A DNA stretch of 64,000 bases from Pseudomonas sp. BN417 (GCF_029871205.1 NZ_SSOJ01000115.1:62001-126000); one strand, 5' to 3'; positions 18,350-27,403 are shown, counted from the stretch's first letter. Program-made: numbers and translations. Notes: a model not told the origin generated them from the sequence alone.

Positions 18350-19830
18350 CAGTGCTCCGGTACGCCGCTGGGCATTTCGGCGGGTTTGTCGGTGGGCGGC
18401 GGCAGTTCCTTCTGGGTCACGGTCGGGCCGGCGGTGACTATGACGAACTGGTCCGGAGAGAGGTGTTTGGCCATGGCGGCCTTGACCTGGGCGACGTCCA
18501 GCGCCTGGACCTGCGCCATGAAGTCTTCCAGGTAGGTCAGCGGCAGGTCGTAGAAGCCGATGGCGCCGAGTTGGCCGACTATGTCGGCGTTGCTCGCGGT
18601 GGACAGCGGGAAGCTGCCGGCCAGTTCGCGCTTGGCGTCGTCCAGTTCCTTCTGGGTCGGCCCTTCGGCCAGGTACTGGCGGACGATGTCCTGGATCAGC
18701 TCGAGGGTGCCCTGGCTCATTTCGGCGCGGGTCTGCAGGCCGATCATGAAGGGGCCGCGCACCTGCATGGCGGTGAAGCCGGAGCTGACGCCGTAGGTCA
18801 GGCCGCGCTTCTCGCGCACCTCTTCCATCAGCCGGGTGCCGAAGCCGCCGCCGCCGAGGATCTGGTTGCCCAGGTAAAGGGCGGCGTAGTCCGGGTCGTT
18901 CCGGTCGATGCCGAGCTGGGCCAGCATCAGATGGGTCTGCTTGGACGGGAACTCGATGTGGCTGAGGCCCGGCTTGGGCGCCTCGGGCTCGGGCAGCTTC
19001 GGCAGCGCCGGACCCTGGGGCAGGGCCTTGGACACCTGGTTGGCGATGGCTTCGGCCTCGGCGCGGGACAGGTCGCCAACCAGGGCGATCACCACGTTGC
19101 CGGCGGCATAGGCCTTCTGGTGGAAGGCGCGCAGCTGGGCCACGCTGATGCCCGGGATGGACTTCTCGTCGCCCTCGCTGGAATGGGCATAAGGGTGCTG
19201 GCCGTAGAGCTTCTCGAACAGCTCCAGGCCGGCGAGCTTGCCGGGGTTCTGCTTCTGGAACTCGAAGCCGGAGAGCATCTGGTTCTTGATCCGCGCCAGG
19301 GAGTCCTCGGGAAAGGTCGGCGCGCCGATCACCTGGGTGAAGAGGTCCAGGGCCGGTTGGCGCAGATCGGCTTCGGTCAGGCTGCGCAGGCTGGCGATCG
19401 CCATGTCGCGGTAGGCGCCGTTGCCGAATTCCGCGCCCAGGCCCTCGAAGCCCTCGGCGATGGCGGTGACGTCCTTGCCGGCCACGCCCTCGTTGAGCAT
19501 GGCGTTGGTCAGGGTGGCGACGCCCGAGGCGTCACCGTCCTGGCTGCTGCCGGCGGCGAAGGTCAGGCGCAGGTCGAACATCGGCAGCTCGGGGGCTTCG
19601 ACGAACAGCACCTTGGCGCCTTCCGCGGTTTTCCAACTGTGGATATCCAGGGCTCGGCGGCCGGGGGCCTTGCTACCCAGCTCGGCCACGGATTGCAGGC
19701 CTGCAGCGGGGGCGGCGGTGTCGGCCGTGGCCATGCCGGCCGGACGATTGACGATGAAGCCCAGCACGCCGAGCAGGGCGATCAGGGCCAGGCCGAGCAG
19801 GCCGTAACGCAGGCCATTGCGCTCACTCAT
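18349..19830 (-). CDS. M16-family peptidase subunit lacking the zinc motif
   Basis: A 493-residue protein with an N-terminal membrane anchor (YGLLGLALIALLGVLGFIV) and two M16 domains (QLRAFHQKAYAAGNVVIALVGD in the first half; GGGGFGTRLMEEVREKRGLTYGV in the second, the canonical substrate-binding R/Y region). Where catalytic members have HxxEH this one reads GVATLTNAML, so it cannot bind zinc in the usual way. It is probably the non-catalytic partner of the upstream M16 protein. The ATG at 19830 has GGAGG upstream and overlaps the catalytic partner's stop by 8 nt; a second in-frame ATG at 19854 is less likely. Confidence 0.9.
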   Translation of the reverse strand: MSERNGLRYGLLGLALIALLGVLGFIVNRPAGMATADTAAPAAGLQSVAELGSKAPGRRALDIHSWKTAEGAKVLFVEAPELPMFDLRLTFAAGSSQDGDASGVATLTNAMLNEGVAGKDVTAIAEGFEGLGAEFGNGAYRDMAIASLRSLTEADLRQPALDLFTQVIGAPTFPEDSLARIKNQMLSGFEFQKQNPGKLAGLELFEKLYGQHPYAHSSEGDEKSIPGISVAQLRAFHQKAYAAGNVVIALVGDLSRAEAEAIANQVSKALPQGPALPKLPEPEAPKPGLSHIEFPSKQTHLMLAQLGIDRNDPDYAALYLGNQILGGGGFGTRLMEEVREKRGLTYGVSSGFTAMQVRGPFMIGLQTRAEMSQGTLELIQDIVRQYLAEGPTQKELDDAKRELAGSFPLSTASNADIVGQLGAIGFYDLPLTYLEDFMAQVQALDVAQVKAAMAKHLSPDQFVIVTAGPTVTQKELPPPTDKPAEMPSGVPEH

Positions 19831-21178
19831 TGCGGGCCTCCTCGGGCAGGACATGGGCGACGCTCAGGCGGTCGCGGGTGAAGAAGGTCTTGGCGGCGGC
19901 CTGGATGTCGGCGGGGGTCACGGCTTCCAGGGCCTTGAGGTCCTGGTCCATCAACTTCCAGGACAGGCCGACGGTTTCCAGCTGGCCGATGGTGGTGGCC
20001 TGGCTGGTGATGGAGTCGCGCTCGTACACCAGCTCGGCGATCACCTGGGCGCGTACGCGCTTGAGTTCCTCGGCGCTCGGCGGGGTGTTCTTCAGGTCCT
20101 CCAGCTGCCGCCAGATGCCGGCTTCGGTCTGTTCCAGGGTCTTGCCCTTCTGCACGTTGGGTGTGGCGCTGATGACGAACAGGCTGTCGCCGCGGGGGAA
20201 GCCGTCGTACCAGGCGGAGGCGCCGCTGACCAGCTCCTCGCCACGCTCCAGGCGGCTGGGCAGGCGCGCGCTGTAGCCGCCATCGAGCAGGGTGGAGATC
20301 AGTCGCAGGGCGTGAACCTGGCGGGCGTCCTTGGCGGTGGCCAGGCCCGGCGCATTGAAGCCCATCAGCAGGCTCGGCAGCTGGGTGCGCACGTGCAGGG
20401 TCAGGCGGCGTTCGCCGGGGGCTGTCAGTTCCAGTGGCTTCTTGGCGGGCGGAATGGCGCGCTTCGGAATGCCGGCGAAGTGGCGCTCGGCGAGGCCCTT
20501 GACCTCGTCCGGAGTGACGTCACCGACCACCACCAACGTGGCGTTGTTCGGTGCGTACCAGGATTCGTACCAGTGACGCAGCTCCTCCACCTTCATGCGG
20601 TTGAGGTCGGCCATCCAGCCGATGGTGGGGATGTGGTAGCCGCTGGCCGGGTAGGCCATGGCCTTGAAGCGCTCGAAGGCCTTGGCGGTGGGCTTGTCGT
20701 CGGTGCGCAGGCGGCGCTCCTCCTTGATTACCTCGATCTCGCGCTTGAACTCCTCGGGCGGCAGCTTGAGGCTGGCCAGGCGGTCGGCCTCCAGCTCGAA
20801 GGCAACGCCCAGGCGGTCGCGGGCCAGCACCTGGTAGTAGGCGGTGTAGTCGTCGCTGGTGAAGGCGTTTTCCTCGGCGCCCAGTTCGCGCAGGATACGC
20901 GAGGCCTCGCCGGGGCCGAGCTTGCGGCTGCCCTTGAACATCATGTGTTCGAGGGCGTGGGAGAGGCCGGTCTGGCCGGGCGTCTCATAGCTGGAGCCGA
21001 CCTTGTACCAGAGCTGGGATACCACCACCGGAGCGCGGTGGTCTTCGCGGACCACGACCTTCAGGCCATTGTCCAGGGTGAACTCGTGAGTGGGTTGGTT
21101 GTCTGCAGCCAGTGCCACAGCAGGCAGACAGAGAGCGCAGTACAGCAAGCCGGCGGCTTGGCGGGCAAAGGCTTTCAT
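19823..21178 (-). CDS. M16-family zinc peptidase, catalytic subunit
   Basis: A 451-residue exported protein with signal peptide MKAFARQAAGLLYCALCLPA then VALAAD. The zinc motif GLSHALEHMMFKGS (His74, Glu77, His78) is intact, and ELEADRL supplies the third ligand further on. The C-terminal half has LLDGGYSARLPSRLERGEEL. It acts in the periplasm or outer envelope on unknown peptides, probably as a heterodimer with the following gene, as in bacterial processing-peptidase pairs. The frame remains open far upstream across ftsY, but the signal peptide and the divergent gene fix the start at 21178. Confidence 0.93.
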   Translation of the reverse strand: MKAFARQAAGLLYCALCLPAVALAADNQPTHEFTLDNGLKVVVREDHRAPVVVSQLWYKVGSSYETPGQTGLSHALEHMMFKGSRKLGPGEASRILRELGAEENAFTSDDYTAYYQVLARDRLGVAFELEADRLASLKLPPEEFKREIEVIKEERRLRTDDKPTAKAFERFKAMAYPASGYHIPTIGWMADLNRMKVEELRHWYESWYAPNNATLVVVGDVTPDEVKGLAERHFAGIPKRAIPPAKKPLELTAPGERRLTLHVRTQLPSLLMGFNAPGLATAKDARQVHALRLISTLLDGGYSARLPSRLERGEELVSGASAWYDGFPRGDSLFVISATPNVQKGKTLEQTEAGIWRQLEDLKNTPPSAEELKRVRAQVIAELVYERDSITSQATTIGQLETVGLSWKLMDQDLKALEAVTPADIQAAAKTFFTRDRLSVAHVLPEEARNE

Positions 21179-21322
21179 CGATGTTTTTGACCTGTCGGAC
21201 GGCCCCGGCGGTCGTACCGCCTGCGGGCGAAGAGGTGCTAGGATACCCCATCCTTTCCCGGGGCGGCGAAGCTGGCCAGGCATAGAGCCGGCGCGGCCGC
21301 TCCCTTGAGATGCAATCGACTC

Positions 21323-22747
21323 ATGTTTGGTTCCAACGACGACAAGAAGGCTCCGGCGCAGGCCGGGGAAAAGAAATCCTTGTTCGGCTGGCTGCGCAAG
21401 AAGCCCCAGGAAACCGTCCCCGCCGCTCCGGCGGAGCCGGTGGTTCCGGTCGCGGCTGAAGCGCCGGTCACGCCTGCGCCCGAGGTTGTCCCAGCGGCCG
21501 AGCCCCGGGTCGAGCCGACTTCGGTCCCGGCTCCCGCTCCCCTGCCTTATTCCGGCCCGCAGGCCGAGGCTCCCGAGCCCGCTCCTGCCCCGGAGCCAGC
21601 ACCGGAGCCAGCACCGGTGATTGCCGAAACGGCCGTGGTGGTCGAACCTGTTGCACCTGCACCTGCACCTGCACCTGCACCTGCACCTGCACCTGCACCT
21701 GCACCTGCACCTATTCAGCCAGCTCCCGCAGCTGAAGCGGCTATTCCTCAGCCGGTTCCTACGCCTGAAACCGCCCCAGTCGTACCCGCGCCTGCTGCCG
21801 AATCCGAGCCTGCGAAGGCCGGTTTCTTCGCCCGACTCAAGCAGGGTCTGTCGAAGACCAGCGCCAGTATCGGCGAAGGCATGGCCAGCCTGTTCCTCGG
21901 GCGCAAGGCCATCGACGACGACCTGCTGGACGAGATCGAGACCCGGTTGCTGACCGCCGACGTCGGCGTCGAGGCCACCAGCGCCATCGTCCAGAGCCTG
22001 ACCCAGAAGGTCGCGCGCAAGCAGCTGGCCGACAGCGGTGCCCTGTACAAGGCCCTGCAGGAGGAACTGGCCGCCCTGCTGCGCCCGGTCGAGCAACCGC
22101 TGAAGATCGAGAACGGCCGCGCGCCCTACGTGATCCTGGTCGTCGGCGTGAACGGCGTCGGCAAGACCACCACCATCGGCAAGCTGGCCAAGAAGCTGCA
22201 ACTGGACGGCAAGAAGGTGATGCTGGCCGCCGGCGACACCTTCCGCGCCGCCGCCGTGGAGCAGCTGCAGGTCTGGGGCGAGCGCAACAACATCGCCGTG
22301 ATCGCCCAGCACACCGGCGCCGATTCGGCTTCGGTGATCTTCGACGCCGTGCAGGCCGCCAAGTCCCGTGGCGTCGACGTGCTGATCGCCGATACCGCCG
22401 GGCGCCTGCACACCAAGGACAACCTGATGGAAGAGCTGAAGAAGGTGCGCCGGGTGATCGGCAAGCTGGATGAGTCGGCTCCCCACGAAGTGCTGCTGGT
22501 GCTGGATGCCGGCACCGGCCAGAACGCCATCAACCAGGCCAAGCAGTTCCACCAGGCGGTCAACCTCTCCGGCCTGGCGCTGACCAAGCTGGACGGCACC
22601 GCCAAGGGCGGGGTGATCTTCGCCCTGGCCAAGCAGTTCGGCCTGCCGATCCGCTACATAGGTGTCGGCGAAGGCATCGACGACCTGCGCACCTTCGAGG
22701 CCGATGCCTTCGTCAAAGCCCTCTTCGCCGAGCGGGAGTCCGCATGA
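21323..22747 (+). CDS. ftsY: Signal recognition particle receptor FtsY
   Basis: The 474-residue protein has an N-terminal A domain of about 170 residues (MFGSNDDKK, then Pro/Ala/Glu-rich) followed by the NG GTPase. The NG domain contains GVNGVGKTTTIGKLAKK (G1), DTFRAAAVEQL, DTAGRLHTK (G3) and TKLDGTAKGG (G4). It docks the SRP-ribosome complex at the membrane. The A domain contains ten consecutive Ala-Pro pairs encoded by perfect GCACCT hexamers. Its stop overlaps the ftsE start in ATGA, typical of ftsYEX. Confidence 0.97.
   Translation: MFGSNDDKKAPAQAGEKKSLFGWLRKKPQETVPAAPAEPVVPVAAEAPVTPAPEVVPAAEPRVEPTSVPAPAPLPYSGPQAEAPEPAPAPEPAPEPAPVIAETAVVVEPVAPAPAPAPAPAPAPAPAPAPIQPAPAAEAAIPQPVPTPETAPVVPAPAAESEPAKAGFFARLKQGLSKTSASIGEGMASLFLGRKAIDDDLLDEIETRLLTADVGVEATSAIVQSLTQKVARKQLADSGALYKALQEELAALLRPVEQPLKIENGRAPYVILVVGVNGVGKTTTIGKLAKKLQLDGKKVMLAAGDTFRAAAVEQLQVWGERNNIAVIAQHTGADSASVIFDAVQAAKSRGVDVLIADTAGRLHTKDNLMEELKKVRRVIGKLDESAPHEVLLVLDAGTGQNAINQAKQFHQAVNLSGLALTKLDGTAKGGVIFALAKQFGLPIRYIGVGEGIDDLRTFEADAFVKALFAERESA
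21653..21712 (+). repeat. Hexanucleotide repeat (GCACCT)10 inside ftsY
   Basis: Ten perfect, uninterrupted copies of GCACCT encode (Ala-Pro)10 in the FtsY A domain. Because the unit is two codons, copy-number change alters linker length without shifting frame. Confidence 0.97.
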
Positions 22748-23412
22748 TTCGATTCGAGCAGGTCGGCAAACGCTATCCCAATGGCCACGTCGGCCTGCAC
22801 GAACTGAGCTTCCGCGTCCGCCGCGGCGAGTTCCTCTTCGTCACCGGCCACTCCGGCGCCGGGAAAAGCACCCTGCTGCGCCTGCTGCTGGCGATGGAGC
22901 GGCCCACCACCGGCAAGCTGTTGCTGGCCGGTCAGGACTTGTCGCAGATCACCAACGCGCAGATTCCCTTCCTGCGGCGCCAGATAGGTGTGGTGTTCCA
23001 GAACCATCAGTTGCTGTTCGATCGCAGCGTGTTCGACAACGTCGCCCTGCCGATGCAGATCCACGGCCTGTCCAAGCCGGAGATCGCGAAAAGGGTGAGC
23101 GTGGCGCTTGAGCGTGTCTCCCTGGCGGACAAGGCCGAGCTCTACCCGGCCGACCTTTCCACCGGCCAACAGCAGCGCGTCGGCATCGCCCGCGCCGTGG
23201 TGCATCGCCCGGCCCTGCTGCTGGCGGACGAACCCACGGGTAACCTGGACCCGCGCCTGGCCGCTGAGATCATGGGCGTTTTCGAGGACATCAATCGCTT
23301 GGGCACCACAGTGCTGATCGCCAGCCACGACCTGGCGCTTATCGCGCGCATGCGCCACCGCCTGCTCACCCTGCAACGCGGCCGCCTGATCGGCGACGGG
23401 GAGGCGGTCTGA
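22744..23412 (+). CDS. ftsE: Cell division ABC transporter ATPase FtsE
   Basis: The 222-residue ABC protein starts [14 protein letters not shown]. It has Walker [10 protein letters not shown], a signature motif LSTGQQQR (Thr where many ABC proteins have Gly), Walker [13 protein letters not shown] and the switch His in IASHD. With FtsX it activates septal peptidoglycan hydrolysis at the divisome. It overlaps ftsY by 4 nt and ftsX by 1 nt. Confidence 0.97.
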   Translation: MIRFEQVGKRYPNGHVGLHELSFRVRRGEFLFVTGHSGAGKSTLLRLLLAMERPTTGKLLLAGQDLSQITNAQIPFLRRQIGVVFQNHQLLFDRSVFDNVALPMQIHGLSKPEIAKRVSVALERVSLADKAELYPADLSTGQQQRVGIARAVVHRPALLLADEPTGNLDPRLAAEIMGVFEDINRLGTTVLIASHDLALIARMRHRLLTLQRGRLIGDGEAV

Positions 23413-24431
23413 TGAGTGCCAAGCAGATGCCGCCGCCCAAACCCGCCGAGCGTGTCGGCGCGTCACCGCGGCACACCGAAGCGCCGGAGAAGGCTGACGA
23501 AGGCCCTGATTTCCGCACGCTGCTGCACGCCTGGCTGGAAAGCCACCGTGCCAGCCTGGCGGACAGCCTGCGCCGCCTGGGCCGCCAGCCCATCGGCAGC
23601 TTCTTCACCTGCCTGGTGATGGCCATCGCCCTGAGCCTGCCCATGGGGCTTTCCCTGCTGCTCGGCAATGTCGAGCGTCTGGGCGGCTCCTGGCAGCGCG
23701 CGGCGCAGATTTCCCTGTTCATGAAGATGGATGCCGGCGAAGCCCAGGGGCAGAAGCTGCGCGACGAGATCGCGCGGATGCCGGACGTTACCGAAGCCGA
23801 GTGGATCAGCCGCGAACAGGCCCTGGCCGAGCTGCAACAGCAGTCGGGCCTTGGCGAAGCGCTCAAGGAGCTGCCGCAGAACCCGCTGCCGGGGGTGGTC
23901 CTGGTGACGCCCAAGCAAGTCGACAAGGCCACGCTGGAGGCCCTGCGCCAACGTCTCTCCGAGCTGCCCGGCATCGAGCAGGCACAGCTGGACCTGGTCT
24001 GGGTAGAGCGCCTGTCGGCCATTCTCAAACTGGGCGAACGCTTTGTCTTCGGTCTGGCCCTGCTGCTGGTGCTGGCCCTGCTGTTGGTGATCGGCAATAC
24101 CATTCGTCTGCATATCGAGAACCGCCGCACCGAGATCGAAGTGATCAAGCTGGTCGGCGGGACCGACAGCTACGTGCGCCGTCCCTTCCTCTATATGGGG
24201 GCGCTCTACGGCACCGGCGCGGGCTTGCTGGCCTGGCTGGTGCTGGCCTACGGCCTGAACTGGTTGAACGATGCCGTGGTGCGCCTGGCGGGGCTCTACG
24301 GTAGCGATTTCGCCTTGGCCGGGGTGCCCCTGGCCGATGGTCTATCCCTGCTTCTGGGAGCCGTGCTGCTGGGTTACATTGGCGCCTGGCTGGCTGTCGC
24401 CCGTCACCTGAGCGAGCTCGCGCCACGCTAG
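23412..24431 (+). CDS. ftsX: Cell division protein FtsX
   Basis: A 339-residue permease-type membrane protein. A Pro-rich cytoplasmic N-terminus (~65 residues) is followed by a first membrane helix ([20 protein letters not shown]), a ~130-residue periplasmic domain, and three C-terminal helices ([57 protein letters not shown]). The intracellular loop [23 protein letters not shown] is the conserved FtsE-contacting region. It transmits FtsE ATPase state to periplasmic hydrolase activators. Confidence 0.95.
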   Translation: MSAKQMPPPKPAERVGASPRHTEAPEKADEGPDFRTLLHAWLESHRASLADSLRRLGRQPIGSFFTCLVMAIALSLPMGLSLLLGNVERLGGSWQRAAQISLFMKMDAGEAQGQKLRDEIARMPDVTEAEWISREQALAELQQQSGLGEALKELPQNPLPGVVLVTPKQVDKATLEALRQRLSELPGIEQAQLDLVWVERLSAILKLGERFVFGLALLLVLALLLVIGNTIRLHIENRRTEIEVIKLVGGTDSYVRRPFLYMGALYGTGAGLLAWLVLAYGLNWLNDAVVRLAGLYGSDFALAGVPLADGLSLLLGAVLLGYIGAWLAVARHLSELAPR

Positions 24432-24469
24432 AGGCGCCGGTTTTCGCGGGTCTTGCCTGGTGGTGTAAC

Positions 24470-24497
24470 GAAACTTTTACGCCCCCTTGCAGTCAGA
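24470..24497 (+). promoter_or_regulatory. Candidate AlgU (sigma22/RpoE-type) promoter of rpoH
   Basis: GAAACTT (24470-24476), 16 nt, then TCAGA (24493-24497) resembles the GAACTT-N16-TCTGA consensus of AlgU. An AlgU-dependent rpoH promoter is known in P. aeruginosa. Two consensus mismatches are visible. Confidence 0.6.
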
Positions 24498-24514
24498 TTG
24501 GCCAGTGCTACACT
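24487..24514 (+). promoter_or_regulatory. Candidate sigma70 promoter of rpoH
   Basis: TTGCAG (24487-24492), 16-nt spacer, TACACT (24509-24514), about 30 bp before the rpoH ATG. It overlaps the candidate AlgU promoter, so vegetative and envelope-stress inputs would compete or combine. Confidence 0.65.
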
Positions 24515-24544
24515 GCGCGAGCTTTAGTGAATCGGAGGATTCGC

Positions 24545-25399
24545 ATGACCACTTCCCTGCAACCTGTCTATGCCCTTGCCCCCGGTGCGAACCTGGAGGC
24601 ATACGTGCATGCGGTCAACGGCATCCCGCTGCTGACTGTCGAGCAGGAGCGCGAGCTGGCCGAACGCCTCTTCTATGAACAAGATCTGGAAGCGGCACGG
24701 CAAATGGTGTTGGCGCACCTGCGCTTCGTCGTGCACATCGCCAAGAGTTATTCCGGCTACGGCCTGGCCCAGGCCGACCTGATCCAGGAAGGCAACGTGG
24801 GCCTGATGAAGGCCGTCAAGCGCTTCAACCCCGAGATGGGCGTGCGCCTGGTGTCCTTCGCGGTGCACTGGATCAAGGCCGAGATCCACGAGTTCATCCT
24901 GCGCAACTGGCGCATCGTCAAGGTCGCCACCACCAAGGCACAGCGCAAGCTGTTCTTCAATCTGCGCAGCCAGAAGAAGCGCCTGACCTGGCTGAACAAC
25001 GATGAAGTCCATGCAGTGGCCAATACCCTTGGCGTCGAGCCCCATGAAGTGCGCGAGATGGAAAGCCGGTTGACCGGCCAGGACATGGCCTTCGACCCGG
25101 CGGCGGACGCCGACGACGACGCGGCCTTCCAGGCTCCGGCCCACTACCTGGAAGACCACCGCTACGATCCGGCGCGCCAGCTGGAGGAAGCCGACTGGAG
25201 CGACAGTTCCACGGCCAACCTGCACGAGGCCCTGGATGGCCTGGACGAGCGCAGCCGCGACATCCTTTACCAGCGCTGGCTGGCCGAGGAGAAATCGACC
25301 CTGCACGACCTGGCAGCCAAGTACAACGTCTCCGCCGAGCGTATCCGCCAGCTGGAGAAGAACGCCATGAACAAGCTCAAGGGCTTCATTCAGGCGTAA
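24545..25399 (+). CDS. rpoH: Heat-shock sigma factor sigma32
   Basis: A 284-residue sigma factor with region 2 stretches [33 protein letters not shown] and [19 protein letters not shown]. The RpoH box [13 protein letters not shown] follows (residues ~131-143), which distinguishes sigma32 from RpoD/RpoS. Region 4 is [16 protein letters not shown]. It directs transcription of chaperone and protease genes. AATCGGAGGAT before the ATG at 24545 is a strong ribosome-binding site. A terminator follows. Confidence 0.98.
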   Translation: MTTSLQPVYALAPGANLEAYVHAVNGIPLLTVEQERELAERLFYEQDLEAARQMVLAHLRFVVHIAKSYSGYGLAQADLIQEGNVGLMKAVKRFNPEMGVRLVSFAVHWIKAEIHEFILRNWRIVKVATTKAQRKLFFNLRSQKKRLTWLNNDEVHAVANTLGVEPHEVREMESRLTGQDMAFDPAADADDDAAFQAPAHYLEDHRYDPARQLEEADWSDSSTANLHEALDGLDERSRDILYQRWLAEEKSTLHDLAAKYNVSAERIRQLEKNAMNKLKGFIQA

Positions 25400-25413
25400 G
25401 TGCCAAACCCTGG

Positions 25414-25443
25414 AAAAGCCGCACGCATGTGCGGCTTTTTTCT
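25414..25443 (+). terminator. Rho-independent terminator after rpoH
   Basis: An 11-bp stem AAAAGCCGCAC / GTGCGGCTTTT with a GCAT loop is followed by further T residues (TTTCTTT). It lies only ~15 nt after the rpoH stop. Confidence 0.93.
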
Positions 25444-25460
25444 TTCTGGAGAAAACCGCC

Positions 25461-26063
25461 ATGCCCTTGCCGTCCCTGCGCCCCAGCCACTGGCTGCTGT
25501 TCGCCGCGGTCGCCGTGCTGTTCTTCTCCCTGGCACTGTGGATGAGCCGGCAATCCGAGCGCGCCGAACCTTTGCCTTGGCTGGTGAGCTGGCAGGAGAC
25601 GGTGATCGTGCCCCTCGCCGAGGAGACCCTCAGCCTGGAACAACTGGCCGCCCTGGCGCCGGGAGAACTCTGGCTGCAGCCGCGCACGGAAGGTCCGCGC
25701 CTGGTCTATCGCGCCGAGCAGGACCGGGAGGAGGGGGCCTGGCGCCTGGAGGCGGAGTTGCTGCTCAGCGATAGCGAGAGCAGCAGCCTGGGCAAGGCGC
25801 TGGGTAAAGGCACCGACGAGCAGCCCCTCAGTGCCGAGATGCTGGAGCAGTTGGGCGAACACCGGGTGGCGGTGCTGAACATGGTGCCCATGGCTGAAGT
25901 GTCGGCGGCACGCCTGGCGGCTAGTATCGGCCAGCCGCGGCTGCGCCTGCGCACCGCCGAGGGCGAGGCCTGGGTCTATCCGCAGCAGGGGCTGAGCGTG
26001 CACCTGGCGGACGGCAAGCTGCAGCTGCTGCACCTGGTGCCCCGCGAAGCGATGAAGCACTGA
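25461..26063 (+). CDS. Single-pass membrane protein of unknown function
   Basis: A 200-residue protein with one N-terminal membrane helix (HWLLFAAVAVLFFSLALWM) and a mostly periplasmic, acidic and Leu-rich remainder with no catalytic motif I recognise. The syntenic P. aeruginosa gene is also uncharacterised. CTGGAGAA precedes the ATG. It starts 18 bp beyond the rpoH terminator, so it may depend on read-through or a promoter inside the hairpin region. Confidence 0.78.
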   Translation: MPLPSLRPSHWLLFAAVAVLFFSLALWMSRQSERAEPLPWLVSWQETVIVPLAEETLSLEQLAALAPGELWLQPRTEGPRLVYRAEQDREEGAWRLEAELLLSDSESSSLGKALGKGTDEQPLSAEMLEQLGEHRVAVLNMVPMAEVSAARLAASIGQPRLRLRTAEGEAWVYPQQGLSVHLADGKLQLLHLVPREAMKH

Positions 26064-26107
26064 GGCGAATGCAGCGTTCCGGGTATCTGCGGCGCTCGCC
26101 ACCCAAG

Positions 26108-26142
26108 CGTTGGGCTTCGCGTCGCTCAGCCGCAACCTACGG
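26108..26142. repeat. Single GTAGGTTGCGG/GCCCAACG intergenic repeat
   Basis: CGTTGGGCTTCGCGTCGCTC then AGCCGCAACCTACGG matches the arms of the inverted pair at 9267-9354. It lies between two convergent genes. Confidence 0.72.
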
Positions 26143-26160
26143 TCCGGAATCCGGTCAGGA

Positions 26161-26853
26161 TCAGAGTTGCTGCAGGTAGTCGCTGCCGCCCAGTTGGCTC
26201 ATCTGCCGGCGAATCCAGCCGGCACGGCGGGCGACATATCCGCCGGGCCGCGAGGGGCTCCATTGCCGCGGGTTGGGCAGCACCGCCGCCAGCAGCGCCG
26301 CCTGCTGGCGTGACAAGCGCGCCGCGCTCACGCCGAAGTGCTGGCGGGCGGCGGCTTCGGCGCCAAATACGCCGTTGCCCCATTCCACGCTGTTCAGGTA
26401 GACCTCGAGGATCCGCTGCTTCGGCCAGAGCAGTTCGATCAGCCCGGTGAACCAGACCTCCAGTCCCTTGCGCAGCCAGTTGCGGCCGGACCAGAGGAAG
26501 AGATTCTTCGCCACCTGCTGGCTGAGGGTGCTAGCGCCGCGGATGGAGCCGCCGCGCTCGTTGTGTGCCAGGGCCTTGCGGATGGCGGGGACGTCGAAGC
26601 CCCAATGTTCGGCGAATTTCTGGTCCTCGGCCGCGATCACCGCGATCTTGAGGTCGTCAGGCAGCTCGTCCCAGGATACCCAGTCGCGCTTCAGGTCGAT
26701 GGGCTGGCCATCGAACCAGGACTCTATCTTGCGCTCCACCATCAGCATCGATCCCGGTGGCGGCACCCAGCGGAACAGGATCACCAGCAACACGGACGCC
26801 GCCGCGAACCAGAGCAGCAGTTTGAACAGGCGTTGGCGAATGGTGCGGAACAT
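26161..26853 (-). CDS. mtgA: Monofunctional biosynthetic peptidoglycan glycosyltransferase
   Basis: The 230-residue protein has an N-terminal membrane anchor (LFKLLLWFAAASVLLVILF) and one GT51 domain. Motifs are AAEDQKFAEHWGFD with catalytic Glu, GASTLSQQVAKNLFLW, RKGLEVWFTGLIE and ILEVYLNSVEWGNG. There is no transpeptidase domain. It polymerises lipid II into glycan strands at the cytoplasmic membrane. The start at 26853 (MFRTIRQRL) gives the family N-terminus. Confidence 0.95.
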   Translation of the reverse strand: MFRTIRQRLFKLLLWFAAASVLLVILFRWVPPPGSMLMVERKIESWFDGQPIDLKRDWVSWDELPDDLKIAVIAAEDQKFAEHWGFDVPAIRKALAHNERGGSIRGASTLSQQVAKNLFLWSGRNWLRKGLEVWFTGLIELLWPKQRILEVYLNSVEWGNGVFGAEAAARQHFGVSAARLSRQQAALLAAVLPNPRQWSPSRPGGYVARRAGWIRRQMSQLGGSDYLQQL

Positions 26854-26883
26854 GCTGGCTTGGCCCGGGAAAATTTGCGCGCC

Positions 26884-26889
26884 ATTATA
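26884..26889 (-). promoter_or_regulatory. -10 element upstream of mtgA
   Basis: A perfect TATAAT on the minus strand lies ~31 nt before the mtgA ATG in the 66-bp divergent gap with the DUF423 gene. The -35 region at normal spacing is poor. Confidence 0.5.
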
Positions 26890-26919
26890 GCGGCCGCCCG
26901 TCCCATGTCTGGAGTCTCC

Positions 26920-27297
26920 ATGGCCCGCCTGTTCCTGCTTCTTTCCGCGTTCGCCGGTTTTACCGGGGTGGCCCTCGGCGCCTTCGCTGCCCATGGCTTG
27001 AAGAGCAGGCTGAGCCCCGAGTACCTGGCGGTGTTCCAGACCGGCACCCACTACCAGCTGATCCATGCCCTGGCCCTGTTCGGCGTGGCCCTGCTGTCGT
27101 TGCACGCACCGGGTCGGTTGCTGAACCTGGCCGGCGGCTGCTTCGCCCTCGGCATCCTGCTGTTCTCCGGCAGCCTCTACCTGCTGACCCTGTCCGGCAT
27201 CGGCAAGCTCGGCATCATCACCCCCTTCGGCGGCCTGGCCTTCCTCGCCGGTTGGCTGTGCCTGGGGCTCTCTGCCTGGAACCTCACCGCCCGCTAA
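26920..27297 (+). CDS. DUF423 (YgdD-type) small membrane protein
   Basis: A 125-residue protein with four predicted membrane helices. It has the DUF423 signature FAGFTGVALGAFAAHGLK near the N-terminus, then FQTGTHYQLIHALALFG and SGSLYLLTLSG. Function is unknown. GGAG sits 5 nt before the ATG at 26920; the ATG at 26905 is possible but lacks such a site. Confidence 0.88.
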   Translation: MARLFLLLSAFAGFTGVALGAFAAHGLKSRLSPEYLAVFQTGTHYQLIHALALFGVALLSLHAPGRLLNLAGGCFALGILLFSGSLYLLTLSGIGKLGIITPFGGLAFLAGWLCLGLSAWNLTAR

Positions 27298-27342
27298 CCT
27301 GACCCTGGCGTCAAATTGCGGGACGAATGGCGTCCTTTAACC

Positions 27343-27371
27343 TTGGTCCCGCGCGGCTAACGGGCTAGAAT
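27343..27371 (+). promoter_or_regulatory. Predicted sigma70 promoter of thiS-thiG
   Basis: TTGGTC (27343-27348), 17-nt spacer, TAGAAT (27366-27371), about 32 bp before the thiS ATG. A short hairpin GGACG-AATGG-CGTCC-TTTAA (27321-27340) just upstream may end the DUF423 transcript. The leader is too short for a TPP riboswitch. Confidence 0.65.
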
Positions 27372-27403
27372 GCCGTCCCCTTTCCAGATGTGACTGTTCC
27401 GTC

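Noticed and set aside
21653-21712. Regular repeats that could suggest a CRISPR-like array
   Set aside because: They are contiguous hexamers without spacers, in frame in ftsY.
21179-22552. Apparent 450-codon N-terminal extension of the M16 peptidase across ftsY
   Set aside because: It is antisense to ftsY and low-complexity; a clear signal peptide starts at 21178.
27298-27403. TPP riboswitch before thiS
   Set aside because: A promoter candidate sits ~32 bp before the start, leaving no room for the ~100-nt aptamer, and no THI-box motif is seen.
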